Part shown: positions 18,691-26,437 of the stretch, one piece after another
How positions within the stretch are numbered: position 1 is the stretch's first letter
Layout of the letters: every line of letters starts with the position of its first letter
From: Aureibacillus halotolerans
GTDB lineage: Bacteria > Bacillota > Bacilli > Bacillales > DSM-28697
Direction of reading: 5' to 3'
Assembly (NCBI RefSeq): GCF_004363045.1
Contig: NZ_SNYJ01000006.1
Span: forward strand, 50,978-114,977
Length of the DNA: 64,000 nucleotides
The notes under the pieces: model-generated
Told to the model about the DNA's origin: nothing
The model's input: the letters and a program-made list of their open reading frames with translations, nothing else
Databases searched by the model: none
Program-made: the position numbers and the translations under genes

Positions 18691-18717
18691 TGAGCCGTGT
18701 TGTTTTAGCAACCACAT
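18691..18717 (-). pseudogene. Decapitated start of a second copy of the 150-residue gene
   Basis: Reading on the minus strand, a GGAGGCTTTTTT leader and ATGTGGTTG begin a frame encoding MWLLKQHGSS, after which the sequence passes into the dispersed repeat. The leader and first codons mirror those of the intact gene at 22510 (MWLEIDQ). The rest of the gene is missing. It is best read as a relic of cassette duplication; the protein similarity itself is too short to prove it, and the upstream nucleotide identity carries the case. Confidence 0.5.
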
Positions 18718-18788
18718 AAAAAAGCCTCCAATACATTTATGGTAAAGGAGACTAATTGAAAACACAACATAGAAATTTCCAATTTATT
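18712..18788 (-). repeat. 77-bp duplicated leader with terminator-like hairpin (copy 1)
   Basis: Nearly the same sequence lies at 22505-22581: CCACATAAAAAAGCCTCC, TTTATGGTAAAGGAGAC, CAATTGAAAAC and GAAATTTCCAATT are shared. On the minus strand it reads CTCCTTTAC, loop, GTATTGGAG, GCTTTTTT. The stem has two mismatches here against none in the other copy. It lies just downstream of the 288-residue permease gene and can act as its terminator. Confidence 0.8.
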
Positions 18789-18861
18789 AGACTAGTTCTA
18801 GCTGAAATGAAAAAATTAACCGGACTATTTTTGGATCGTTTTTACTTAGATATTATTGAAA

Positions 18862-19728
18862 CTAAACACAGCTCGATTTCAACCGTGCTGACGCAGCAAG
18901 TAAACTTAAGCAAATGACAAGACTGATGAGCAATACAAACAGCAACCATAGAGGAACAAGAGGAGCACTCACATTATCCCGAAGCAACGTCATGAGTAAG
19001 ACATTTCCCGTCATCAAGTCAATTAACTTCACAAAATTGCTTAAGGGCATGTAGATAACGGATTGATCGGAAAACAAAGCATCTCCACCGATTAGTTCAT
19101 TGGTATAAAGATAGATGTACGCTAGAATTAAACTTCCGATAGCGACAACACTGGATATGAAACATGTTAGGATCTTAGCTACAATAGACTTGCGAGTGAC
19201 TACCGCACACAGTAAACCGACAGAACTGACCACTAGCATCATACTTCCTAGAATCCCCGCTGTTATGCCCATCATTTCGAATGGCACTCGACCGTATAAA
19301 AAAATACTTCCATAGAGCGGCGCCGTAACAATGCCCACTAGGAGCATAAAACCAACTGATGACATCATACTTCCTAAAAGAACGGACCATTGCCTGCCGC
19401 TAGTCTTCGACGTCTTTTGATGTGTGTTTAGATAGTTTATTAGCTTTTCACGGCGCGGCAGAGAGACTGGCATTAACAACGCTATAAGGCCGATTTGAAT
19501 TAAGGTGATGAACACAAATAAACCTTGACTCAGTAACGGGTTCAATGAATCAAAAGCAAAGAAACCAACCGATTTGAAGCCATATAGGTAAAGCAAAGTC
19601 AAAAGCACGCTATACACTACCATAAGGGACAGCTGCCGCTTTTGGCTTACAAAACTCTTCGCTTCCTCTCTGGCGACATACCATGTATAGTTCCAACCCA
19701 CGCGCTCATTTTCTTTTAAGTCACTCAT
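18862..19728 (-). CDS. ABC-2-like permease paralogue without a cognate ATPase
   Basis: A 288-residue protein with six predicted membrane helices. It shares with the permease at 14084-14941 the pattern APLYGSIFLYG / MPLYTILFLYG and TRKSIVAK / IRKTIVAT. Where the paralogue has SGERERQTLNILL, this protein has SLPRREKLINYLN, so the coupling-helix motif has drifted. It overlaps the upstream 758-residue gene by 8 nt. No ATPase is encoded with it; it could pair with the ATPase at 14938-15867, or have lost transport and become structural or regulatory. Confidence 0.78.
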   Translation of the reverse strand: MSDLKENERVGWNYTWYVAREEAKSFVSQKRQLSLMVVYSVLLTLLYLYGFKSVGFFAFDSLNPLLSQGLFVFITLIQIGLIALLMPVSLPRREKLINYLNTHQKTSKTSGRQWSVLLGSMMSSVGFMLLVGIVTAPLYGSIFLYGRVPFEMMGITAGILGSMMLVVSSVGLLCAVVTRKSIVAKILTCFISSVVAIGSLILAYIYLYTNELIGGDALFSDQSVIYMPLSNFVKLIDLMTGNVLLMTLLRDNVSAPLVPLWLLFVLLISLVICLSLLAASARLKSSCV

Positions 19729-21997
19729 CAGATCTCACCTCTCCTTCGAGCGTGAACATTGGCATTTCAGGGTGCCTTGGTCCATTGATTTCATGACTAA
19801 TTTCTAACCGAATAGAAAATGTATCTTCTGCACTAAGATACGGCTTTATCACCATTTCTTGTTCTATCGCTTCCCAAGCATTCTCTTCTCTGTTATAGAT
19901 AAGAAATGAAACCGATGGATGAGATGAAAGATCTGCATTCATGCGTTTCCATTTTACAAGGTCTAGTTCTTCACTCACAGGAAGCTTATAATTGAACGTA
20001 TAAGTGCCAGGTTCTGCGCTAAGAATATCCCTTTCTTCATCAATGTGAATATCCCTTTTGGAATCATCTCCTTCAATAGAAACGATTAAATCCTTCTCAC
20101 TGATCTCCACCTGCCCCTCCAGTTGATAATCTACTTGGAGTTTTTGAAGAACCAATTGATTTGTTTGCGCATCCTCAATATCGGAAAAGGACTCAATGTC
20201 ACGTGTGAGACCGACAAGGAAGGGTGCCGGAGTGCGTGATGTTTGTTGGTCTACATAAAGTCCTAAGCGGCCAATCAACCTATCATAGACCTGTCTTTGC
20301 TCTTCTGGAACGACACCATAGTCAACAAGTGCACCGAATGCCACAGGAGTAGGAGATCTGACGAGCGAAGTTGAGATGTCCTCATCAATAACGAAATGTT
20401 GACCTCTCCCAACATGCCCTAAAAAGACCGCTTTGTCTCCATAGAGTAAAATAAGCTCAGAATAGGATCTCGTTGTTTCATTGGTCAGCTCCCCAGCCAA
20501 CATCCCATCTTCTAATCGTAAAGACCCTTGAAAAAGACCAATCTGCTCATAAAATACATTCCCTTTGACGTGGTAATCACTCCAATACGATGTATTGTCA
20601 AGTTTCCCTTGTGTATGTGTACCGTCATAACGAAGCAGTAAAGGCACATCTTCATCTGGATAATAACTTACAACTGGTAAGTCAAGTTGCACGGATTCGT
20701 TGAAACGAACGGTTTTGTCTCCACCTACGCTCGTTAATAATGAGATACCCGCTTCTCCAGTAGCGCTCCCATCCGGATGAAGATTGACTATGCTGACTTC
20801 GTTCACGGTCATACCCCATAGACGATCTTTCGCTCCAATCAACACAATTGCTGTAAAAAGAAGCAATGAAATAGAAGGAACAACCCACCACAAATATCTT
20901 TCTTTCTTTAATCGAGTGAACAAAAACCACATGCTCGGAATCGCAATGAATGTTAGGACACTCATCATGACAATAACTCCCCATAAAGGCATCGGGGTTG
21001 AAGGGAAAGATCCTCTTTTCGGAAATGACGCAGACGATTCCGTCGTTGTTACATCCATGGAAAGAGCATGGTTAAGAAAGGCTTGCATTGGTAGGTTTTC
21101 ATTGTTCGCATGAGTAAGTCCTAATGCAGTGGTGGAAAAAGGAAGCTGAAAAATGTGTCCGCTCCCAAGTGTCTCATTAGCAAACCGAGGAAGCTGTAAA
21201 CTTTCTAAACGAATGTAATCAACCCCAGGTGGAGGTTCAACTGGAAACGCCTCAATGGTTTCAATTGATAATGAATCTCCAGTGGTCAAGGGCACTGGCA
21301 AAAGGTCGTATAAAGGATCTTGTTCTTCAGTAACCTCCCCCTGCCCGCCAAACACAAGCGTGCCTCCATGACCGACCCAACTCGTAATTGCCTCTTGCTG
21401 TTGAGCGGTCAGCGTGGAAACGGCCGCTAAATCCATAATTAACATGTCGAGAATACTTAATCCAACACTCTCATCAGGAAAATCCGTCCGTTCGACATGC
21501 AAAATCATCGCATCATTGTTTTTGAGATATTGATGCCCTTGTTCGGTCGAATCCAACGGTTCATTTGGTGCGTAATACCCGATGATCTTTGCCTCTGTCG
21601 AAGTTCCAGTATAGTCAAGAGAAAGATCACCAGTAAGCGGAATGTCTTTGCCATCCTCTATAAGACGTATTTGTTCTATTGAATCATTTGGACTGCTACG
21701 AAAACTTCTCGAATGTTCTGGTAGTGAAACGACGATGGTCTTCGTTGCACTCTTTTCGATTTCAACTGCTTTCCGAATCGACAGTTGCTCATGAATGCCT
21801 GTAATTTCAAGTATTCCGTTTATATCGCGAAGCATCTGATTCTCAAGAGTCACCGTCAGAGGAAAACCTTCTCTTGGTTTAACTAATCCGTCAATTCCAG
21901 ATTCTAATGTTACGTTGACGCCACCTTGAGTGTAAACGCTCTCGATTGGAATACAAATAAATAGCAGCACGAACAACATCAACCATAATTTTCGAAT
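19721..21997 (-). CDS. Large exported membrane protein (copy 2), probable AUU start
   Basis: Paralogue of the 784-residue protein. It shares NVTLESGIDGLVKPREGFPL, the GATase1-like stretch (LTAQQQEAI then GGTLVFGGQ), two central membrane helices, and GAKDRLWGMTVNEVSIVNLHP. The in-frame sequence can open at TTG (21982), which would lack a ribosome binding site. Extending to an ATT at 21997 gives a good signal peptide beginning (M)RKLWLMLFVLLF and lies 6 nt from AGGTG, for about 758 residues. The only nearby ATG (22001) is out of frame and too close to the ribosome binding site. So there is either an AUU start or a one-base insertion at the start. Confidence 0.75.
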   Translation of the reverse strand: MRKLWLMLFVLLFICIPIESVYTQGGVNVTLESGIDGLVKPREGFPLTVTLENQMLRDINGILEITGIHEQLSIRKAVEIEKSATKTIVVSLPEHSRSFRSSPNDSIEQIRLIEDGKDIPLTGDLSLDYTGTSTEAKIIGYYAPNEPLDSTEQGHQYLKNNDAMILHVERTDFPDESVGLSILDMLIMDLAAVSTLTAQQQEAITSWVGHGGTLVFGGQGEVTEEQDPLYDLLPVPLTTGDSLSIETIEAFPVEPPPGVDYIRLESLQLPRFANETLGSGHIFQLPFSTTALGLTHANNENLPMQAFLNHALSMDVTTTESSASFPKRGSFPSTPMPLWGVIVMMSVLTFIAIPSMWFLFTRLKKERYLWWVVPSISLLLFTAIVLIGAKDRLWGMTVNEVSIVNLHPDGSATGEAGISLLTSVGGDKTVRFNESVQLDLPVVSYYPDEDVPLLLRYDGTHTQGKLDNTSYWSDYHVKGNVFYEQIGLFQGSLRLEDGMLAGELTNETTRSYSELILLYGDKAVFLGHVGRGQHFVIDEDISTSLVRSPTPVAFGALVDYGVVPEEQRQVYDRLIGRLGLYVDQQTSRTPAPFLVGLTRDIESFSDIEDAQTNQLVLQKLQVDYQLEGQVEISEKDLIVSIEGDDSKRDIHIDEERDILSAEPGTYTFNYKLPVSEELDLVKWKRMNADLSSHPSVSFLIYNREENAWEAIEQEMVIKPYLSAEDTFSIRLEISHEINGPRHPEMPMFTLEGEVRSDE

Positions 21998-22057
21998 TCA
22001 TAACACCTCGCTTTCATTTCCATTCCGTCGTTTTTGCGACTTCTATATAAATTCGCT

Positions 22058-22510
22058 TCAGTCCGTGTTGAATTTATTAGACAACTCCAAGCGCTCTTGA
22101 TGAAGGGCATTCTTCAGTCTATCAATATACTGCTCCCTTGAAATCAGTTGCTGGTCTGCAAGCATGTCGATCAACACTTGGACACTAAGTTGATTTTGCC
22201 GGATTTCAACAACATTTTCCCCAAGCATCTCTACGAGTTTCTTTAGCTCTTCTTGGCCTTTATTTTCTGATGAAGGTCGCGTAAAAAAAAGGCAATTTCC
22301 TCTAGTCGCTGCAAACGATGGGTCCAATACGAGCGATATCGCTTCCTCCGCCTCGGGCAGTTGCACCCGGAGTGCATTATCAACAAAAAAAGCCCTGAGC
22401 TTCTCGGTCTCGATGCCATCAAAATGAATATAGAAACCATTGCTATTCTTATGTATGCCTTCTTGAATGGATGTAAGTTGAACAGGGGTTTGATCGATCT
22501 CTAGCCACAT
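22058..22510 (-). CDS. Hypothetical 150-residue cytoplasmic protein
   Basis: No signal peptide or membrane helix. The N-terminal half is beta-rich (MWLEIDQTPVQLTS, GFYIHFDGIE). The C-terminal half is helical and charged, ending with LLISREQYIDRL-like sequence (QLISREQYIDRLKNALHQE), a pattern seen in short regulatory tails. Not recognised. It is the first gene of the copy 2 cassette, 60 nt before the large membrane protein. Its Shine-Dalgarno AAAGGAGG lies inside the 3' arm of a perfect hairpin, so translation may be controlled. A relic of its 5' end precedes copy 1. Confidence 0.65.
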   Translation of the reverse strand: MWLEIDQTPVQLTSIQEGIHKNSNGFYIHFDGIETEKLRAFFVDNALRVQLPEAEEAISLVLDPSFAATRGNCLFFTRPSSENKGQEELKKLVEMLGENVVEIRQNQLSVQVLIDMLADQQLISREQYIDRLKNALHQERLELSNKFNTD

Positions 22511-22543
22511 AAAAAAGCCTCCTTTACGTTTATGGTAAAGGAG
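22511..22543 (-). promoter_or_regulatory. Hairpin serving as terminator and masking the ribosome binding site
   Basis: Minus strand: CTCCTTTAC (22543-22535), loop CATAAAC, GTAAAGGAG (22527-22519), then GCTTTTTT and the ATG of the 150-residue gene at 22510. The perfect 9-bp stem followed by six T fits an intrinsic terminator for the upstream 84-residue gene. The 3' arm also contains AAAGGAGG, the only good ribosome binding site for the next gene, 7 nt from the ATG. The hairpin could attenuate transcription, occlude translation, or both. Confidence 0.7.
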
Positions 22544-22582
22544 ACCAATTGAAAACTCAACTTTGAAATTTCCAATTCATTT

Positions 22583-22837
22583 CTAAGACTGCGATTGTGT
22601 TTTGCCAGCCTGGTTTGTATAATCAGCCATTTTATATGCATGAACGATGCTGTAGAACATTGCGATAATCAGAAAAATCTGACCGAAATCCGGAATCACT
22701 TTTACGTAGGTAACCATTAACCCTGCATACACAACGGCAAAAAGAATACCTTTGGCTCCATCATCATTGTACACTTGGCCAACGCCTGGCCAAATGAAGC
22801 ACAAGGCAGCAGCCAATAAAGGAATCTTCTTTCTCAT
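22583..22837 (-). CDS. Small TM2-like membrane protein
   Basis: An 84-residue protein with two or three hydrophobic helices. The N-terminus has a PGVGQVYNDDGAKGI stretch, the glycine/aromatic pattern typical of TM2-like small membrane proteins (PGLGQFYNG...KG). A further hydrophobic stretch (IFLIIAMFYSIVHAY) precedes a polar tail. ATG at 22837. It is followed after 40 nt by the terminator-like hairpin. Function unknown. Confidence 0.7.
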   Translation of the reverse strand: MRKKIPLLAAALCFIWPGVGQVYNDDGAKGILFAVVYAGLMVTYVKVIPDFGQIFLIIAMFYSIVHAYKMADYTNQAGKTQSQS

Positions 22838-23022
22838 TGTTCTGCCTCTACCCCTTCAGTGGAAATATCCTTACATTCTATATTATTCCCACGAGCGAAA
22901 GCATTCAACCCTTCACACACACATTTTTAAGATGTTTTTGACAAATGGCTAGAGAAATGAACAATAGTGATTGCTCATTGCGGTTGCACCCTTCTTTTCC
23001 AACAATGCTACTCTCTATTTAC

Positions 23023-23607
23023 CTAACGCTTCAAACCTTGCAAAAACAGCTCGACGACAGCCATTGTTTCCTCAACGGCTTGTTGTTGATTTTGATGCTG
23101 AGCACACCATAAGGACGCTTCGTTCAGTGCACCGGAGAGTAAATGTGTTAACGCTTCAACTGACATTTCCTTAATTAATCCTTGCGCCTGCATTCCTGTC
23201 AGCTGCTCATGCAGTAATCGCATCGCGTTCTTTTGATCGAACGTACGCCATGCCTCCCAACCTAAAACGGCAGGACCATCAATTAACATAATACGTTTGT
23301 GATCTTCTTCAATGGCAGCAGCAAGAAACGCTCGACAACCTAATTGTAGTTGCTCCCAGCCGTCTTCCCCTTTCTCAGCTTCTTGCTCTACACGCTTTCC
23401 CACCTGTTCGTGCACAGATTCAAAAACGATGCGGAAGAGCTCTTTTTTGTTAGGAAAGTGATGGTAAAGCGCTCCTCTCGTCATATTCGCATCCTTCACA
23501 ATAGCTTCCAACGATGTATTTGCAAAGCCGTGATCTGTAAAATAGTGACGTGCAATTCCAATGAGCTTCAGTATCGTCTCTTTCGTCTCAGCCTTGTTCT
23601 TTTTCAT
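23023..23607 (-). CDS. TetR/AcrR-family transcriptional regulator
   Basis: A 194-residue regulator. The HTH is clear at residues 27-46 (TSLEAIVKDANMTRGALYHH) followed by FPNKKELF. The ligand domain is all-helical with many Glu/Gln residues. Its ATG overlaps the stop of the alkylation-repair-like gene by 4 nt, making it the last gene of a VOC/AlkC/TetR operon. An inverted repeat upstream of the first gene (24897-24913) is the likely operator, giving autoregulation. The inducer is unknown. Confidence 0.9.
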   Translation of the reverse strand: MKKNKAETKETILKLIGIARHYFTDHGFANTSLEAIVKDANMTRGALYHHFPNKKELFRIVFESVHEQVGKRVEQEAEKGEDGWEQLQLGCRAFLAAAIEEDHKRIMLIDGPAVLGWEAWRTFDQKNAMRLLHEQLTGMQAQGLIKEMSVEALTHLLSGALNEASLWCAQHQNQQQAVEETMAVVELFLQGLKR

Positions 23608-24437
23608 TTTAGCGCTGCCCCTTCCTTTTGAAAGTTTTTCAATAAAGCGATAGCGCCTTTGTCTTCTACCTTTGTTAACGTTCGCAAGGCATGACGAGCC
23701 GTCTGAATGCCATGCTCACCTTCATTTTCTAACCTAGCCTCGATATAGTCTAAAACGAGCGCTCTGTGCTCCTTCGACAAGTCATTAACATGATTGGCGA
23801 CAGATTTGCGTACATAAGGCGAGGAGTCATGAAATAATGGGGCAAGTAGAGACAAATTGTTCGCAGGGTCTCCGCCTAAGACATTGATCTTTTTCGCCCA
23901 AGGCAAACGAGGTCTTGTCCCTTCACTTACGAGACGACGAACGTGGGCGTTGGGATCCTTACGCCACTTCTCGAAGAGCTGTAGACAATCCGATTCATAA
24001 GCATTAATAAAAGGTCTTACAGCATACTCTGATGTATGTCGCTTTGTCATCTTATAGAGTGCAGTCATAGAGCCCTCAAAATCGTGAACGCCATATTTTT
24101 CTACAAAAAACGTAATCGGCATCAAGAAATACCCTTCAGTAAACATGCCTTTTTCTGATTGATTTTCGGGTCCAAGAATGTGCATGAGTATCGACAACGC
24201 TTGTTCATAGTCTTCGGGCAAAGCTCGATAAAGCTCATCTGCAATAACCTCTACTCTCTTTTTCAACTCAAATGGACCCACTGCTTTTGCTACACGTTCA
24301 ATAAATGAATCCGCAGGGAATTGTTGATCGAGAGGCTTAATCAGTTCGGCTATTCGGGTGGCCAGTTTTTCATCAAAATAGTGCTTCAATGCGGTTGGTG
24401 AACTCACTGATTTTTGCCTTGATTCGACTCTGTCCAA
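23604..24437 (-). CDS. DNA alkylation repair-like HEAT-repeat protein (AlkC/AlkD type)
   Basis: A 277-residue helical-repeat protein resembling bacterial AlkC-type DNA glycosylases, which remove 3-methyladenine and similar lesions. The characteristic block [16 protein letters not shown] (about residues 168-183) and the following [16 protein letters not shown] match the AlkC/AlkD pattern. The start is TTG at 24437 with GAGGAC just upstream. It overlaps the VOC gene by 34 nt and the TetR gene by 4 nt. DNA repair is a family-based assignment and catalytic activity was not verified. Confidence 0.75.
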   Translation of the reverse strand: MDRVESRQKSVSSPTALKHYFDEKLATRIAELIKPLDQQFPADSFIERVAKAVGPFELKKRVEVIADELYRALPEDYEQALSILMHILGPENQSEKGMFTEGYFLMPITFFVEKYGVHDFEGSMTALYKMTKRHTSEYAVRPFINAYESDCLQLFEKWRKDPNAHVRRLVSEGTRPRLPWAKKINVLGGDPANNLSLLAPLFHDSSPYVRKSVANHVNDLSKEHRALVLDYIEARLENEGEHGIQTARHALRTLTKVEDKGAIALLKNFQKEGAALK

Positions 24438-24856
24438 ATGTCCTCATTGTACTGACTGCTGAATTCCTCTGACGGGGGGACAATTGAAATGATATCAAGC
24501 AAAATGCCATTTGGATCGCTCGTTATAAAATGACGTTGACCAAATTCCTCTGTTCGAATGTCTAAGTGCACTGGAAGCCCTATTGTCTTAATGAGCTTCT
24601 CATACACAGCATCAACATCGTCCACCTCAAAATTTAGTATCAAACCACTCGTCTCTTTGCCAAATGATTTAGGAATCGTTGAATGTGAAGGTTCCAAAAT
24701 GGCCAACTCAAATGGAATGGTACTTTGGTTCATTTTCAAACTCACATACCAATCCGTTTCAAATACAGTCTCAAAACCAAAATGTGTGACATAGAAGGAT
24801 GCTGTTGCAGCAACCTGCTTTGTTTGAATGACTGGATAAAAACTATTGATTTTCAT
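24404..24856 (-). CDS. VOC-family (glyoxalase/bleomycin-resistance-like) protein
   Basis: A 150-residue vicinal-oxygen-chelate protein made of two beta-alpha-beta-beta-beta units: [22 protein letters not shown] near the N-terminus and [20 protein letters not shown] near the C-terminus. Such proteins act as metal-dependent lyases or dioxygenases, or as drug-binding proteins. ATG at 24856 after AAAGGAGC. First gene of the operon with the alkylation-repair-like and TetR genes. Context suggests a role in handling a toxic or electrophilic small molecule. Confidence 0.85.
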   Translation of the reverse strand: MKINSFYPVIQTKQVAATASFYVTHFGFETVFETDWYVSLKMNQSTIPFELAILEPSHSTIPKSFGKETSGLILNFEVDDVDAVYEKLIKTIGLPVHLDIRTEEFGQRHFITSDPNGILLDIISIVPPSEEFSSQYNEDIWTESNQGKNQ

Positions 24857-24896
24857 TTATCTTGCTCCTTTATATTGTTTTTTTATAATTTAACAT

Positions 24897-24913
24897 ACAT
24901 ACAGTACGTATGT
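24897..24913. promoter_or_regulatory. TetR operator-like inverted repeat before the VOC operon
   Basis: ACATAC (24897-24902), 5-nt spacer, GTATGT (24908-24913), a perfect 6-bp inverted repeat. On the minus strand it lies between a TTTACA-like -35 and an AT-rich -10 region, about 40 nt before the VOC start. It is a natural binding site for the TetR regulator encoded at the end of the same operon. Confidence 0.6.
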
Positions 24914-25012
24914 AAAGTGACTATAATGATCTATCTAGCAAAATAAAAAAACAAGTTAATGCTGATTTGCTATAATTGTACGGTCATGATCTAGGCAGCT
25001 CAACGCAATGAA

Positions 25013-25052
25013 AAAGCGACATAGTGAGGCTACTCGCTCACTATGTCGCTTT
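25013..25052. terminator. Intrinsic terminator after the flavoprotein gene
   Basis: AAAGCGACATAGTGAG (25013-25028), 8-nt loop, CTCACTATGTCGCTTT (25037-25052): a perfect 16-bp stem. It lies 56 nt past the stop of the minus-strand thioredoxin-reductase-like gene. On the minus strand the stem is followed by a T-rich run (TTTTT partly within the arm, then CATTG), which suits that gene. Confidence 0.85.
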
Positions 25053-25108
25053 AAGTACAATAGACATTCGGATGGATAAGGTTTCGTTTCAATGTATGAG
25101 GTCGATGA

Positions 25109-26023
25109 TCAGATGGTTGGCCATTCCTCTTCTAAACAATCGGCTACCACACCCATCGCTGCTTTGCTTCCAGAGGCGGCGGCTAAGACTAGCTGTGCAG
25201 GCATGACATACGTTGCGTCACCCGCTGCGTAAACGCCTGGTGCTGACGTACGACCCCATCCGTCAGTTACGATCCCACCTTGTTCGTTCATCTCATAGCC
25301 AAGCATGTCCTCAAATTGCACCTGTGGAACCATCGTAGGGGCAATAAATCCCCCAGTTCGTGCAATTTTAGTGCCGTCTATCAGTTGTACATACTCCAGC
25401 TTTCCCTCCCGTCCTATAAACGCTTCCACCGGTGTTTTCACGATTTGAATTCCCCGAGATGACAACAATTGCTGCTGCTCAGCTGTTAGTACATCTGCGC
25501 CATGAGTGCATACCGTCACATCTTTGCTCCAATTTAATAGTAATTTAGCAGTGTGAAACACATGGGGTTGATCAGAAACAATGACCAACGGTTGATCCCT
25601 TAACTCCCAGCCATCACAAAATGGACAATTAAACAAGCTTTTCCCATAGAATTGATGAACCCCTTTAATATTTGGTAACTCTTCTTTTAGCCCACCGGCA
25701 AGGATCAGCTTCCTTGCATTGACTTTTTCACCAGATGATTTCCTTAGAACGATGTCCTTACTTTCTTTGTCCCGATAAACCTCAGTCACTTTTACTGGTA
25801 AATGTTCCACTGTTGGATAGCGTAATACCTCTTCATAACCAATCCGCCTAAATTCCTCTGGCGTTACACCATCCCTCGTAATAAACCCGTGTGAAGCATG
25901 TGTCACGGCATTACGGGGGCTGCTATCGTCAAATAGTGCAATCCGTTTTCTTGCCCGTCCTAACACAAGCGCAGCATTCAATCCAGCCGGTCCTCCACCA
26001 ATAATTGCGCAATCGTAAGCCAT
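25109..26023 (-). CDS. Thioredoxin-reductase-like FAD oxidoreductase with CPFC site
   Basis: A 304-residue flavoprotein disulfide reductase. The FAD site is IIGGGPAGLNAAL (about 7-19), the redox-active pair CPFC is at 133-136 (CPFCDGWE), and the second FAD motif is GVYAAGDATYV. At the place where thioredoxin reductases carry the NADPH motif GxGxxA, this protein has VIVSDQPHVFHTA, so nucleotide binding may be weak or changed. This pattern is seen in TrxR-like dithiol oxidases as well as in atypical reductases. No partner thioredoxin is adjacent. Single gene with its own terminator. Confidence 0.85.
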   Translation of the reverse strand: MAYDCAIIGGGPAGLNAALVLGRARKRIALFDDSSPRNAVTHASHGFITRDGVTPEEFRRIGYEEVLRYPTVEHLPVKVTEVYRDKESKDIVLRKSSGEKVNARKLILAGGLKEELPNIKGVHQFYGKSLFNCPFCDGWELRDQPLVIVSDQPHVFHTAKLLLNWSKDVTVCTHGADVLTAEQQQLLSSRGIQIVKTPVEAFIGREGKLEYVQLIDGTKIARTGGFIAPTMVPQVQFEDMLGYEMNEQGGIVTDGWGRTSAPGVYAAGDATYVMPAQLVLAAASGSKAAMGVVADCLEEEWPTI

Positions 26024-26437
26024 TATGAATTCCTCCAGTTTTTTTATATAAAAGACTTCACAGAGTATTTATATCTTTAATTAAAGCAAACGAAACCAGG
26101 CTATTCTTCGACAGATTTTGAATTCGCTTTTTACTATTATATACATCTCCCTTCTATATAAAGGACTTTATGTATCTATAATAGGCGCAATAAAAATTAC
26201 CGTCAAGTTTTTTGCAAAAGATAATGCATGATGAAACTTTTTTATGAAATCCCGTGAGACGTTGTCTGCATACTTGTGTTTTTTAAGTTTAAACAGTTAT
26301 AACTCATTACTAAAGAGCGCAAGTGGATGCGCTCTTCTGAAAAACTTCTCTTCAAAACGTTAATGCTTACCCATCCACAATAGCCTGATTTCATCAGACA
26401 TATTTTACTCAGCAACAATATATCCACTGCTTGATAT
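26024..26437. other. Intergenic region with terminator at 26313-26336
   Basis: Between two minus-strand genes. AAGAGCGCA (26313-26321), 6-nt loop, TGCGCTCTT (26328-26336) forms a 9-bp stem about 100 nt past the PL11-like gene and probably ends its transcript, although the U tract is short. The remainder is AT-rich leader sequence of the flavoprotein gene. No small gene with a ribosome binding site was seen. Confidence 0.6.
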
